Shown here: positions 1-9,268 of the stretch, one piece after another
Numbering within the stretch: the stretch's first letter is position 1
How the letters are laid out: each line of letters begins with the position of its first letter
DNA from: Parasphingorhabdus litoris DSM 22379
Lineage (GTDB): Bacteria; Pseudomonadota; Alphaproteobacteria; Sphingomonadales; Sphingomonadaceae
Reading direction: 5' to 3'
Length of the DNA: 64,000 nucleotides
Assembly: GCF_020906275.1 (NCBI RefSeq)
Contig: NZ_CP086727.1
Location: forward strand, 1,178,001-1,242,000
The notes under the pieces: model-generated
What the model was told of the DNA's origin: nothing
Databases searched by the model: none
The model's input: only the letters and a program-made list of their open reading frames with translations
Position numbers and translations under genes: made by a program

Positions 1-41
1 TGCTTTTGATGAAAGCCTTACAGGCATATATCACGAAGCTG

Positions 42-246
42 TGCGGGAGAGCGCCAATCTCCTGAAAAGACTGGCCGCCGAAGGAGCAACCGCCCCGGAA
101 ACTCTCAGGCTGATGGACCGCATGAGCTTTACAAGCACTCTGGAAAGAGCCCGCCGTTGCTTAAGCAATGGTGGACCACCGAAGGGGTAAGTGGCTGCTC
201 ACTATGCGCCATGAAACTCTCAGGTTCCGTGACAGAGGGGGCAGTT
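42..246 (+). ncRNA. Tandem glycine riboswitch upstream of gcvT
   Basis: Two glycine-aptamer-like modules lie in tandem before gcvT. Module 1 carries a GCCGAAGGAGCAA box near 77-89, GAAACTCTCAGG near 98-109 and an ACTCTGGAAAGAG closing segment near 137-149. Module 2 has ACCGAAGGGGTAA near 178-190 and GAAACTCTCAGG near 213-224 followed by GACAGAGG. These are the signature strings of the gcvT-type glycine riboswitch, whose paired aptamers usually switch on glycine cleavage genes when glycine is abundant. The stretch from about 247 to the gcvT ATG at 297 is the likely expression platform and holds the GGCGGA ribosome-binding site. Exact ends are estimated. Confidence 0.93.
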
Positions 247-296
247 TTGCAGGCTTTTTGCTGTGAGCTGTACCTTATGCATGGGCGGAATTTTTA

Positions 297-1442
297 ATGA
301 GTGATGACAAAACCGAGACATTGAAGAAACTGCCCCTCGATAGCTGGCACCGCAGCCTTGGCGCGCGCATGGTGCCCTTTGCCGGCTATGAAATGCCAGT
401 GCAATATGAGGGCGTAATGGCCGAACATCTGTGGACCCGAGAGAACGCCGGGCTGTTTGATGTCAGTCATATGGGGCAGGTGCAATTAATGGGCGAAGGT
501 GTGGCCGAAGCGCTGGAAGCGATTGTCCCGGGCAATATCTCTGCACTGGGCGCGGGCAAGATCCGCTACACCTTGTTGCTGGCGCAGGATGGCGGGATTT
601 TGGATGATTTGATGGTCACCAATACCGGCCGCAATCTCTATCTGGTCGTCAATGGCGCGACCAAGCATGATGATATTGCCTATTTCAAAGCACAATTGCC
701 CGATCATGTCACGCTGGACCATATGGAAGACCAGGCTTTGCTGGCATTGCAGGGACCGAAGGCCGGTGAGGCCCTTGCAAAGCTGGAAATTGGGCCGATG
801 CAGCCGGATTGGCCGGTGCCGACGGATCTTTACTTCATGGAAGCCGGACCCTTTATGTGGGGTGATATCCCGCTTGGGATCAGCCGTTCGGGCTATACAG
901 GCGAAGATGGTTTCGAGATTAGCGTTCCGGCGGAGCATGCCGAGAAACTCGCGGCGGCTCTATGTGCGCTGGATGAAGTGAAACCTATTGGTCTCGGCGC
1001 GCGTGACAGCCTGCGCCTGGAGGCGGGCTTGCCGCTTTATGGCCATGATATGGATGCGGATATCCTGCCGGTGGAGGCCAATCTCAACTTTGCCCTGTCC
1101 AAGGCGCGGCGTGAGCAAGGCAATTTTGGCGGTGCAGATCGCGTTTTGGCGCAATATCCCAACAAAGCTGGGAAGAAACGTGTTGGGCTGTTCGTCAACG
1201 GACGCCAGCCGATCCGTGAGGGCGCTGTGGTTGTGGATACCGATGGCAATAGCATTGGGGCCGTCACCAGCGGTGGTTTCTCCCCTACGCTGCAAAAGCC
1301 CATCGCCATGGCTTATGTCCCGATGGCATTATCCGATACGGGTACCGAAATCATAGTGGAACAACGCGGCAAGCCTATAGCCTGCACCGTCGCAGACATG
1401 CCCTTTGTGCCGCATAACTATCACCGCAAACCGAAATTATAG
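297..1442 (+). CDS. gcvT: Aminomethyltransferase, T-protein of the glycine cleavage system
   Basis: Transfers the methylene carbon from aminomethylated lipoyl-H-protein to tetrahydrofolate and releases ammonia; it acts in the cytoplasm with GcvH, GcvPA/PB and lipoamide dehydrogenase. The 381-residue product is a little longer than the E. coli protein and has the family hallmarks FDVSHMGQ (about residues 54-61), SGYTGEDGFEI (near 200) and the ARDSLRLEAGLPLYGHD block (near 235). The ATG at 297 follows GGCGGA at a normal distance. It is the first gene of the operon behind the glycine riboswitch, so expression is probably glycine-induced. No anomalies were seen. Confidence 0.97.
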   Translation: MSDDKTETLKKLPLDSWHRSLGARMVPFAGYEMPVQYEGVMAEHLWTRENAGLFDVSHMGQVQLMGEGVAEALEAIVPGNISALGAGKIRYTLLLAQDGGILDDLMVTNTGRNLYLVVNGATKHDDIAYFKAQLPDHVTLDHMEDQALLALQGPKAGEALAKLEIGPMQPDWPVPTDLYFMEAGPFMWGDIPLGISRSGYTGEDGFEISVPAEHAEKLAAALCALDEVKPIGLGARDSLRLEAGLPLYGHDMDADILPVEANLNFALSKARREQGNFGGADRVLAQYPNKAGKKRVGLFVNGRQPIREGAVVVDTDGNSIGAVTSGGFSPTLQKPIAMAYVPMALSDTGTEIIVEQRGKPIACTVADMPFVPHNYHRKPKL

Positions 1443-1471
1443 ACGAATAGAAGAGGGAAAAGGATCAGAAT

Positions 1472-1843
1472 ATGAGCCGATATTTTACCGATGAACATGA
1501 GTGGGTGGACGTTGAGGGTGACACCGCGACGGTCGGTATTACCGATTATGCGCAGGAACAGTTGGGCGACATCGTTTTTGTCGAAACGCCGGAAGTCGGG
1601 GCATCGTTGGAACAGGGCGATGATGCCGCCGTTGTGGAATCAGTAAAGGCTGCATCTGACGTTTATGCCGCTGTGTCCGGTGAAGTGGTTGAGGTCAACG
1701 AGGCGCTCGAAGAGGAGCCGGCGCTGGTAAACAGCTCTGCCGAGGAAGATGGCTGGTTTTTCCGCGTGACCCTGTCGGACAAATCAGAGCTCGACGATCT
1801 GATGGATGAGAAGGCTTACAAGGCGTTTGTGGATCAACTTTAG
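1472..1843 (+). CDS. gcvH: Glycine cleavage system H protein, lipoyl carrier
   Basis: Small lipoylated carrier that shuttles the aminomethyl group between P- and T-proteins. The 123-residue product has the family fold signature DEHEW (residues 7-11), [17 protein letters not shown] (22-38) and the lipoylation context ESVKAAS with the modified lysine at K59. Length is typical. It lies 29 bases after gcvT, and its stop codon shares one base with the GTG start of the following lipoprotein gene. The stop-start overlap suggests translational coupling to an unusual operon member. Confidence 0.97.
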   Translation: MSRYFTDEHEWVDVEGDTATVGITDYAQEQLGDIVFVETPEVGASLEQGDDAAVVESVKAASDVYAAVSGEVVEVNEALEEEPALVNSSAEEDGWFFRVTLSDKSELDDLMDEKAYKAFVDQL

Positions 1844-2265
1844 TGTTAGTCAGGTCGCTCATCCCTGCCGTTTTGCTTCTGGTCGGAGGTTGCACAGCTG
1901 CTCCTCCAACAGATGCACTATCCGTTGTCGAGGTTCGCGATCGCATTCACACTTTGAACGGAACAGCAGTGGTTGTGAGAGGTTGGCTTGGGATATGTTC
2001 AGGGAACGATTGCGGGCTGTATCAAACACTTGACGACGCCAAGTTGGTTGCAGATGGAGACCATCTTTCAGATGCATGGGCGGCTGCAATGGATAAACGT
2101 CTGAGTATCGGAACGGATACCTACTTTGACATGGTTGCTTACCATCTTCAGTTTAAGGAGGTGGTTATTCGAGGAACTGTGAATGACCACTGTCGAAATG
2201 GGATTACGTTCTGCTTTGATCGGGCCGGCGATATCGACCCGGAAACGATTCAATTCATTATTTGA
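1843..2265 (+). CDS. Small lipoprotein of unknown function inside the gcv operon
   Basis: I do not recognise a characterised family. The 140-residue product starts at GTG (TAGTG overlap with gcvH) and has a short basic start, a hydrophobic stretch and a lipobox LVGGC with the lipidated cysteine at C17, so it should be an envelope lipoprotein. The mature part has a beta-rich look with VVVRGWLGICSGNDCGLY (about 43-60) and a second cysteine pair near NDHC...FC (about 125-132), suggesting two disulfides; an OB-fold-like domain is possible but unproven. Base composition looks lower in GC than the flanking gcv genes. It is unrelated to glycine cleavage chemistry and separates gcvH from gcvPA, so it may be an insertion that has become cotranscribed. 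Confidence 0.72.
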   Translation: MLVRSLIPAVLLLVGGCTAAPPTDALSVVEVRDRIHTLNGTAVVVRGWLGICSGNDCGLYQTLDDAKLVADGDHLSDAWAAAMDKRLSIGTDTYFDMVAYHLQFKEVVIRGTVNDHCRNGITFCFDRAGDIDPETIQFII

Positions 2266-2280
2266 TTGGGAAAAAGTTCT

Positions 2281-3639
2281 ATGCGTTACCTACCGCTAAC
2301 CCCTGAAGACCGGCAGGATATGTTGGCCACTATTGGTGCAGCCTCTGTCGATGATCTGTTCGTCGATGTGCCCAAGGAAGTACAGCTCGATGGTCCGATC
2401 CGCGGTCTGCCAATGCATGCCGGGGAAATGGCGGTTGAAGCGTATATGAAGAAGCTGGCCAAGAATAATTCGGCTGCCGGCGATATGCCGTTTTTCCTGG
2501 GGGCAGGGGCCTATCGCCACCATGTGCCCGCCAGTGTTGATCATATCATCCAGCGCGGTGAATTTCTGACCGCCTATACGCCCTATCAGCCGGAAATTGC
2601 GCAAGGCACGTTACAGACCCTGTTTGAATTTCAAACACAGGTTGCGCGCCTGTTCGGCGTCGATGTCGCCAATGCCTCCATGTATGATGGCTCGACCGCC
2701 TGCTGGGAAGCGATTGTGATGGCGCGGCGCATCACCAAGCGCGGCAAGGCGATTCTCTCTTCCGGCCTACACCCGCATTATGTGTCGGTGGCGCAGACGA
2801 TGGCGCGCTTTACCAAGGACCAGTTGGTAGACGGTGCGCCGACACTGGATGCGGCGACGGATGGTGCGGCTTTGCTGGACCAGATTGATGACGATACCAG
2901 CTGTGTCGTCGTGCAATATCCTGACATATTGGGCCGCATATCGGATATGTCTGAGCTGGCTGAAAAAGCCCATCGTCACAAAGCGTTGCTGATCGCTGTT
3001 GTGACCGAACCTGTCGCTCTGGGTGCGATCAAGGCACCTGGTGATATGGGTGCGGACATCGTAGTGGGAGAGGGCCAATCGCTTGGCGTTGGCCTGCAAT
3101 TTGGCGGCCCCTATGTTGGTCTGTTCGGCTGCAAACAGAAATATGTGAGGCAGATGCCCGGACGTCTGTGCGGCGAGACAGTGGATGCCGAGGGTAAACG
3201 CGGTTTCGTGCTGACCCTCTCCACGCGTGAGCAGCATATCCGCCGTGAAAAGGCGACATCCAATATCTGCACCAATAGCGGCCTTTGTGCGCTGGCCTTT
3301 ACCGCGCATATGACTTTACTTGGTGAAAAAGGCCTACGGGACCTTGCAATGCTTAACCATAAAAAGGCGGTTGAGGCCGCCGGCCGCTTGGCGAAGATCA
3401 ACGGTATATCGCTGTTGAATGACAGCTTTTTCAATGAGTTCACACTGGTTCTTGATAAAGATACGCGGCCAATTGTTCGTAAGCTTGCGGATCAGAAAAT
3501 CCTCGCTGGCGTGTCCTTGGGCCGGCTCTATCCCGATGCAAATGAACTGGCGCACGGGCTGGTCGTTGCAGTGACGGAGACCACGAGTGACGAGGATGTT
3601 GAAGCGCTGGCGACTGCGCTGGAAGGAGAACTGGCATGA
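2281..3639 (+). CDS. gcvPA: Glycine dehydrogenase (decarboxylating) subunit 1
   Basis: N-terminal half of the split P-protein, which decarboxylates glycine with PLP and loads the aminomethyl group on GcvH. The ATG at 2281 ([10 protein letters not shown]) is preferred; an upstream in-frame TTG at 2266 exists, but the product then gains five non-conserved residues. From 2281 the product is 452 residues, normal for two-subunit systems. Family features visible are [18 protein letters not shown] (near 80), [20 protein letters not shown] (near 105) and ASMYDGSTA (near 140). Its stop overlaps the gcvPB ATG by four bases (ATGA), consistent with 1:1 translation of the heterodimer. Confidence 0.95.
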   Translation: MRYLPLTPEDRQDMLATIGAASVDDLFVDVPKEVQLDGPIRGLPMHAGEMAVEAYMKKLAKNNSAAGDMPFFLGAGAYRHHVPASVDHIIQRGEFLTAYTPYQPEIAQGTLQTLFEFQTQVARLFGVDVANASMYDGSTACWEAIVMARRITKRGKAILSSGLHPHYVSVAQTMARFTKDQLVDGAPTLDAATDGAALLDQIDDDTSCVVVQYPDILGRISDMSELAEKAHRHKALLIAVVTEPVALGAIKAPGDMGADIVVGEGQSLGVGLQFGGPYVGLFGCKQKYVRQMPGRLCGETVDAEGKRGFVLTLSTREQHIRREKATSNICTNSGLCALAFTAHMTLLGEKGLRDLAMLNHKKAVEAAGRLAKINGISLLNDSFFNEFTLVLDKDTRPIVRKLADQKILAGVSLGRLYPDANELAHGLVVAVTETTSDEDVEALATALEGELA

Positions 3640-5219
3640 GCATGTTGACCGAAGGCCGTCCGACCAAACAGGAAGATAATATCATAACGCCCGATTCTGA
3701 TGCACTCAAAACCCACACCGGCAACCGTGCGCTGATGGTGGATGAACCGCTGATCTTTGAAACCGGATCGCCGGATCGCAGCGGTGTGGACCTGCCCGAA
3801 GCACCGGCGGTAGAGAGCCGCCTGGGCGGTCTCGACCGAGACGAACCCATCAGCATACCGGGTCTCTCTGAGGCGGAAGCGGTGCGTCATTACACACGGC
3901 TCAGCCGTCAGAATTACGCCATTGATGTCGGGCTGTTCCCCTTGGGCAGCTGTACGATGAAGCACAACCCGCGGCTCAATGAGAAAATGGCGCGGCTGAA
4001 AGGCTTTTCCGACATCCATCCATTGCAGCCCGTAGACAGTGTGCAGGGCGCGCTTGAAACCATTTACCAGCTCGCCGAGTGGCTCAAAAAGCTAACCGGC
4101 ATGCCCGCCGTGGCAATGAGCCCTAAGGCGGGTGCGCATGGCGAACTTTGCGGTATTCTCGCGATCCGTTCCGCGCTCGAAGCGCGGGGTGACGCGCGGG
4201 AAGTTATCCTGGTTCCGGAAAGTGCCCATGGCACCAATCCCGCAACAGCGGCTTTTGCGGGCTATAAGGTTGAGGATATTCCCGCCAACGCGGCGGGCCG
4301 CGTCGATCTTGACGCTTTGAAAGCGCGCCTCGGCCCTGATGTGGCGGGTGTGATGATCACCAATCCCAATACCTGCGGTTTGTTTGAACCGGATATGAAA
4401 GCCATTTCAGATGCAGTGCATGAGGCCGGCGGCCTGGTCTATTGCGATGGCGCAAATTTCAACGCGATTGTAGGCCGGGTGCGCCCGGGTGACCTTGGCA
4501 TTGATGCTATGCACATCAACCTGCACAAGACCTTTTCGACGCCCCATGGCGGCGGCGGTCCGGGATCCGGCCCGGTTGTCTTTTCCGAAGCGCTGGAGCC
4601 ATTTGCGCCCTTGCCCTTTGTCGAAAAGACCGAAGAAGGCCATTTCCATCTGGTCGAAGAGGAAACCGCCGAAGACCATCATGAAAACAGTTTTGGCCGG
4701 ATGGTCGCCTTTCATGGCCAGATGGGTATGTTTACCCGTGCGCTGACTTATATGCTGAGCCACGGCGCTGATGGCCTGAAACAGGTGGCGGAGGACGCTG
4801 TGCTAAACGCCAATTATGTCTTGCGTAGCCTTGAGGATGTGCTCGATGCGCCATTCGCTGAGTCAGGTCCGTGCATGCACGAGGCCTTGTTCTCGGATAA
4901 TGGCTTTGCCAACGGCCTGACCACGCTAGACCTCGCCAAAGGCCTGATCGACGAAGGCTATCATCCGATGACTATGTATTTCCCATTAGTGGTACATGGC
5001 GCAATGCTGGTTGAGCCGACCGAGACGGAAAGCAAGGCAGCGATTGACCAGTTTATTGGTGCATTGCGCTCGGTGGCAGAGCGCGCCAAGGCGGGGGATG
5101 AACTGCTGAAATCCGCACCGCATTTCGCCCCGCGCAGACGGTTGGATGAGACACAGGCGGCCCGCAAGCCGATTTTGGTCTGGAAAGAACCGGAGGAATA
5201 TGCTGAAGCAGCTGAATAG
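3636..5219 (+). CDS. gcvPB: Glycine dehydrogenase (decarboxylating) subunit 2
   Basis: C-terminal, PLP-binding half of the split P-protein. The 527-residue product contains the cofactor lysine in [18 protein letters not shown] (K298 by count), the glycine-rich loop after it, and [11 protein letters not shown] near residue 105. It overlaps gcvPA by four bases and ends the riboswitch-controlled operon; the next gene starts about 33 bases later and has an unrelated function. Length is typical for gcvPB. Lipoamide dehydrogenase, the fourth component, is not in this window. Confidence 0.96.
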   Translation: MSMLTEGRPTKQEDNIITPDSDALKTHTGNRALMVDEPLIFETGSPDRSGVDLPEAPAVESRLGGLDRDEPISIPGLSEAEAVRHYTRLSRQNYAIDVGLFPLGSCTMKHNPRLNEKMARLKGFSDIHPLQPVDSVQGALETIYQLAEWLKKLTGMPAVAMSPKAGAHGELCGILAIRSALEARGDAREVILVPESAHGTNPATAAFAGYKVEDIPANAAGRVDLDALKARLGPDVAGVMITNPNTCGLFEPDMKAISDAVHEAGGLVYCDGANFNAIVGRVRPGDLGIDAMHINLHKTFSTPHGGGGPGSGPVVFSEALEPFAPLPFVEKTEEGHFHLVEEETAEDHHENSFGRMVAFHGQMGMFTRALTYMLSHGADGLKQVAEDAVLNANYVLRSLEDVLDAPFAESGPCMHEALFSDNGFANGLTTLDLAKGLIDEGYHPMTMYFPLVVHGAMLVEPTETESKAAIDQFIGALRSVAERAKAGDELLKSAPHFAPRRRLDETQAARKPILVWKEPEEYAEAAE

Positions 5220-5252
5220 GGCTGAATGACACCTGACTTTTGGGGGAGCGGA

Positions 5253-6239
5253 ATGATCCAGCGCTTAACGAACCTGTTTGCGCTGTGGACTGTTCTCGGC
5301 ACGGCCTGGGCCTGGTATATTCCCGAACATTTTTTGTGGGTTGTTGATGGGCGGTTCCGGCCGCTGGGCCAACCTTTGGTTAGCGTGATGCTCGGCCTGA
5401 TCATGCTCGGCATGGGGCTTACGCTTTCTTTCGATGACTTCAAACGCATTGCCCGCATTCCGAAATGTGTGGGAGCAGGCGTCATCCTGCAGTTCACGGT
5501 CATGCCGCTTGCGGGGATTACCATAGCGATGCTGGCCGGTTTGGAGACCGGACTCGCGGTCGGCCTGATCCTCGTATCCTGTTGCCCCGGTGGCACAGCG
5601 TCTAATGTGGTGGCCTATCTCGCCAACGCCAATCTCGCGCTGTCGGTGACGATGACCATGGCTTCGACACTGGTCGCGGTTGTCGCGACACCGCTGCTAA
5701 CCGGCTGGTTGGCCGGAAAATTTGTCGAAATTGACCAGTGGAACCTGTTCATCAACATGGTTTCGATTGTGCTGGTGCCCGTCATTGCTGGCGTTTTACT
5801 CAATCGGTATTTTTCCAAAGCGACGAAGAAAATTGCCATCATTTCCCCCTTGGCGTCGGTGATAGTGGTTGTCCTGATCGTCGGCGGAATCATCGCCAAT
5901 TCGAAACCGCTGATTGAACAGCATTTCGGTATCCTGATGATCGCCATCTTGATGCTTCACGTTTTCGGCTTCGGCTTCGGCTATTTTCTGACCAGAGTAT
6001 TGGGCTTTGGCATCAGCGAGCGCCGGACGATCAGCATTGAGGTTGGTATGCAGAATAGCGGGCTGGGATCCAGCCTTGCTTCTACTCCTGGCTTTGCGGC
6101 GCAATTTGCGACCCCGATCCAGGCTGCGCTGGCCCCGGTTCCCAGCGCGATATCGGCGGTCTATCACGTGGTGATCGGAAGTTTCCTCGCCGCAGTGTGG
6201 CGGCGTCAGATGATGGAGAAGAGTCACGATGACCGGTAA
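5253..6239 (+). CDS. Bile acid:sodium symporter (BASS) family transporter
   Basis: Predicted inner-membrane secondary transporter with about nine to ten hydrophobic segments. It carries the family signature SCCPGGTASNVVAYLA (about residues 108-123) followed by NANLALSVTMT, and a C-terminal GMQNSGLGSSLA motif near 268. BASS proteins move organic anions with sodium; the substrate here cannot be told. The ATG at 5253 is preferred over 5226 because GGGGGAG lies just upstream of it, giving 328 residues. It overlaps the following DUF938 gene by 11 bases, so the two are probably translated together. Confidence 0.88.
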   Translation: MIQRLTNLFALWTVLGTAWAWYIPEHFLWVVDGRFRPLGQPLVSVMLGLIMLGMGLTLSFDDFKRIARIPKCVGAGVILQFTVMPLAGITIAMLAGLETGLAVGLILVSCCPGGTASNVVAYLANANLALSVTMTMASTLVAVVATPLLTGWLAGKFVEIDQWNLFINMVSIVLVPVIAGVLLNRYFSKATKKIAIISPLASVIVVVLIVGGIIANSKPLIEQHFGILMIAILMLHVFGFGFGYFLTRVLGFGISERRTISIEVGMQNSGLGSSLASTPGFAAQFATPIQAALAPVPSAISAVYHVVIGSFLAAVWRRQMMEKSHDDR

Positions 6240-6876
6240 AGGCGATCCTACTCCCTGGTTTCGAGATCAGGCGGGGCCGCAAGATGAAAAGCACGCCCCA
6301 GCCACGCTGCGTAACCGCGATGCTATCGTTCAAGTGTTGCGGGGCATCTTGCCGGATAGCGGCACGGTTTTGGAAATTGCCAGCGGAACGGGCGAGCATG
6401 CGGTCTATTTTGGCGAGAAATTTCCCGGCCTGACATGGCAGCCGAGCGACCCCGATCCTGATGGTTGTCGTTCCGTCGCCGCTTGGACGAAGCGGGCAGG
6501 GGTGGGTAATGTCCTGCCGCCGCTGCAACTCGACGCGGAGGCTGCTTCTTGGGATATCGAAAAGCCTGCCACAATCCTGTGCATTAACATGGTTCACATC
6601 GCGCCGTGGGAGGCTTCTATCGGCCTGTTTGAAAAAGCCGCCAAGCTGCTTTCCCCCGGTCGCTCCTTGTACCTCTATGGACCCTATTTTCGCGGAGACG
6701 CACCCACTGCGCAGGGCAATCTCGACTTCGACCGCAGCCTGAAAAGCCGCGACCTGCGCTGGGGGATAAGGGAGGTGGACGACATGGATGGGCTGGCTAA
6801 GGAAAACGGTTTCACCCGCACCGATCTTGTTGAAATGCCGGCGAATAACCTGTCACTCCTTTATCGGCGCAACTGA
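6229..6876 (+). CDS. DUF938 family class I SAM-dependent methyltransferase-like protein
   Basis: The 215-residue product has a Rossmann-type SAM-binding motif LEIASGTGEHAVYFG (about residues 49-63) and the DUF938 signatures HAPATLRNRDAI near the N-terminus, WQPSDPD (about 77-83) and LYGPYFRGD (about 145-153). DUF938 proteins are predicted methyltransferases of unknown substrate. The gene overlaps the end of the BASS transporter gene. There is no clear link to the acyl-CoA synthetase gene, which starts 80 bases downstream behind its own inverted repeat. Confidence 0.88.
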   Translation: MTGKGDPTPWFRDQAGPQDEKHAPATLRNRDAIVQVLRGILPDSGTVLEIASGTGEHAVYFGEKFPGLTWQPSDPDPDGCRSVAAWTKRAGVGNVLPPLQLDAEAASWDIEKPATILCINMVHIAPWEASIGLFEKAAKLLSPGRSLYLYGPYFRGDAPTAQGNLDFDRSLKSRDLRWGIREVDDMDGLAKENGFTRTDLVEMPANNLSLLYRRN

Positions 6877-6911
6877 CCCGCTTGTCGTAGCGTCAACCCT
6901 CTTGCCTTGAT

Positions 6912-6927
6912 TTAAGCGAGTGCTTAA
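6912..6927. promoter_or_regulatory. Perfect inverted repeat, possible TetR/FadR-type operator
   Basis: TTAAGC-GAGT-GCTTAA is a perfect 6-base inverted repeat with a 4-base spacer, 30 bases before the acyl-CoA synthetase ATG at 6957. Short palindromes with this geometry are typical operators for TetR-family regulators of fatty-acid genes. The regulator is unknown; the TetR gene at 8565-9152 is a nearby candidate only by position. Confidence 0.4.
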
Positions 6928-6956
6928 CGTTGTATAAAACAGATCAAGGAGCGGGC

Positions 6957-8543
6957 ATGTCGAACAAAGGGCCAGAAATTCGCCGGTGCATGGGTTCATC
7001 CATTGCTTATTGGGCAGAGCGTCTGCCGGATAATATTGCGTTGGACGATGCAGCGGGCGTTGTCACTTATGCGGAGCTTGACCGGATTGTCACGGACTAT
7101 GCGCGCGCCTTAGTCGGTTCCGGTATCAAAAAGGGCGACCGTATCTGCTGGCTTGGCAAGAATAGCGCGCTTTATTTCACTCTTTTTGCCGCCGCGAGCC
7201 GCGCGGGCGCGGTGATCGCCCCGATTGGTTGGCGTTTGGCGGCGCCGGAAGTTGCCTATGTCCTGAAAGACACGCAGGCGCCTCTATTGATCTGCGAACC
7301 GGAATTTGCCCAGATCGCGCAGGATGCAGCAGCGCAGGCGGGAACGGTGAAGACTATTCTCGCCGCCGGGGAAGCCAATGGACTGATGGCGCTCGACGAA
7401 TGGTTGGTAAAAACCCAGCCTGGCGAGTTGCCTGAAACCGATCCGGTGGAGGGCGTGCTGCAACTCTATACCTCTGGCACCACCGGCAATCCAAAGGGTG
7501 CGGTGCTGACCAGTGATAATCTCTTCAAGTTACGCCCGCTGGTGGAGAATAAGCCGGAACATGCCTGGATCGATATCGGTCCCGATGACAGCACATTGGC
7601 GGTCATGCCCTGCGCGCATATTGCCGGCTCCGGCATTGGTCCAATCGCCTTTTACAATGGTGCGACGATGATGGTGATCCCGGAATTCCATCCTGACAGC
7701 GTGCTCGATTGCGTGGATAAAGGGCTCAACCAGTTTTTCCTGGTACCGACCGCTCTCCAGATGCTGGTCAACTGGCCGCGGGCTCAGGAGACGGATTTCT
7801 CCAGCGTGCGGTCCGTCACCTATGGCGCGGCCCCGATCCCGCTGGAACTGCTGCGCCAGTGCATCCAGACCATGCCGCAGGCTTTGTTCTGTCAGCAATA
7901 TGGCATGACCGAGACGACCGGCACGGTCTGTATCCTGCCGCCGGAGGATCATGATCCGGAGGGTAATGAGCGGATGCGCGGCATTGGCGTGCCGCTGCCC
8001 AGTGTCGAAATGAAAATTGTCGATGAGAACCGGCAGGAAGTGCCGCCCGGAACGATCGGAGAAATTGCCACACGATCCGGTCTTAACATGCTGCATTATT
8101 TCAATAATCCGGAGAAGACGACTGAGACTGTGGACGCCGATGGATGGCTCTACACCGGTGATGCTGCGATCATGGATGAGGATGGTTATTTCTACATCAA
8201 GGACCGGGTGAAGGACATGATCATCTCGGGCGGCGAAAATGTCTATCCGGCGGAAGTCGAAAACGCGATCTTCGGCCATCCACAGGTCAATGAAGTCGCG
8301 GTTATAGGTATCCCCGATGAAAAATGGGGCGAAGCGGTCAAAGCTGTTGTCTCACCCAAGCCTGATACAGGGGATATAGATGCCGACAGCGTGATAAGCT
8401 GGGCGCGGGAACGCATTGCTGGGTTCAAGGTACCGAAATCGGTTGATGTAATTCCTGAGTTGCCAAGAAATGCTTCGGGCAAGATTCTAAGAAGAGAGTT
8501 GCGAGCGCCTTATTGGGAGGGAAAAGAACGCGGCGTGAATTAG
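6957..8543 (+). CDS. Long/medium-chain acyl-CoA synthetase (AMP-forming)
   Basis: Activates a carboxylic acid to its CoA thioester through an acyl-adenylate. The 528-residue product has the ANL-family P-loop YTSGTTGNPKGAV (about 170-182), the A5 motif YGMTETTG (about 314-321), GWLYTGDAA (about 395), the hinge region KDMIISGGENVYPAEVE (about 420) and the C-terminal catalytic lysine in ASGKILRREL (about 505). The ATG at 6957 is chosen because AAGGAG sits upstream; an earlier TTG at 6930 is unlikely. The C-terminal ELRAPYWEG tail is shared with the second synthetase at 14530-16089, so the two are paralogues. Substrate chain length cannot be read. Confidence 0.92.
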   Translation: MSNKGPEIRRCMGSSIAYWAERLPDNIALDDAAGVVTYAELDRIVTDYARALVGSGIKKGDRICWLGKNSALYFTLFAAASRAGAVIAPIGWRLAAPEVAYVLKDTQAPLLICEPEFAQIAQDAAAQAGTVKTILAAGEANGLMALDEWLVKTQPGELPETDPVEGVLQLYTSGTTGNPKGAVLTSDNLFKLRPLVENKPEHAWIDIGPDDSTLAVMPCAHIAGSGIGPIAFYNGATMMVIPEFHPDSVLDCVDKGLNQFFLVPTALQMLVNWPRAQETDFSSVRSVTYGAAPIPLELLRQCIQTMPQALFCQQYGMTETTGTVCILPPEDHDPEGNERMRGIGVPLPSVEMKIVDENRQEVPPGTIGEIATRSGLNMLHYFNNPEKTTETVDADGWLYTGDAAIMDEDGYFYIKDRVKDMIISGGENVYPAEVENAIFGHPQVNEVAVIGIPDEKWGEAVKAVVSPKPDTGDIDADSVISWARERIAGFKVPKSVDVIPELPRNASGKILRRELRAPYWEGKERGVN

Positions 8544-8564
8544 GGGTGGAAGGAGTTTAATCGC

Positions 8565-9152
8565 TTAGCCTTTCAATTGGCTCAGAGCAAAGCGTTCCGC
8601 TGCATTCCGTACCTCTTCTGCCAATTCCGAGTCAGGCAGTGATTTGGCAATGACCATGCCTCCAACGCAAAGTGCCGCCAACGACAAGGCTTGCTGCCGC
8701 GCGTCATTGGCTTCCTTACCAATGCCGTTTTCAAACAATCCTACCATTGCTTCAAGCAGCTGCTGATAGGATGTCTGCACCTGCGGATTGGATCGCGCAA
8801 TGTCCGATGGCAGAGCGATCATCGGACATTGCCCGTCGATATCCCCCAGATGGTCCGAGGAGAGATAACCCGATATCATTTGACGGACCATATCTTCGCC
8901 CGGAGAGCTGGGATCGACCCCCGCATCTTTCCGCCATTCCGCACCGCGACCATGCAAAAAGCTGGATACAGCCGCATGGTGCAATTGCTCTTTCGTCTTG
9001 AAATGATTGTAGAATCCGCCGCGCGTCAGCCCGGCATTTTCCATGACCATATCAATTGTAACGTCCTGAAACCCGTATCGGTTGAACAGGATTCTCGCTG
9101 CCTCTATGATTCTGGCCCGTGTCTGCTGTTTATGTTCCGCACTATAAGGCAT
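8565..9152 (-). CDS. TetR/AcrR family transcriptional regulator
   Basis: A 195-residue DNA-binding repressor-like protein. The N-terminal helix-turn-helix is clear: ARILFNRYGFQDVTIDMV then AGLTRGGFYNHFKTKEQL (about residues 18-53). The C-terminal ligand-binding part is divergent, with a cysteine in the GQCPMIAL segment (about 106-113). It is transcribed away from the YCII-like operon, and the 110-base gap between them carries palindromes that could be its operator. Likely control of the divergent operon and itself is inferred from this arrangement. The ligand is unknown. Confidence 0.92.
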   Translation of the reverse strand: MPYSAEHKQQTRARIIEAARILFNRYGFQDVTIDMVMENAGLTRGGFYNHFKTKEQLHHAAVSSFLHGRGAEWRKDAGVDPSSPGEDMVRQMISGYLSSDHLGDIDGQCPMIALPSDIARSNPQVQTSYQQLLEAMVGLFENGIGKEANDARQQALSLAALCVGGMVIAKSLPDSELAEEVRNAAERFALSQLKG

Positions 9153-9194
9153 TGTCTTGTCTCCGTGTCAGGGGATCATAAAAGAAACCTAAAA

Positions 9195-9217
9195 ATGTTC
9201 TTTAACATATTTAGAAC
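9195..9217. promoter_or_regulatory. Candidate TetR operator in the divergent intergenic region
   Basis: Two overlapping inverted repeats lie here: ATGTT-CTTT-AACAT (9195-9208) and GTTCT-N11-AGAAC (9197-9217). The latter spans 21 bases, a usual operator length for TetR proteins. The site is about 45 bases before the tetR start and about 50 bases before the YCII-like gene, so it could control both. Confidence 0.5.
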
Positions 9218-9268
9218 GAGGCAATAAAGGCCGCTCGACAGTCATCAAACCCCCAAAGGAGAATGAAA

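Noticed and set aside
1..41. Coding sequence at the left edge
   Set aside because: Too short to judge; no motif is visible before the riboswitch.
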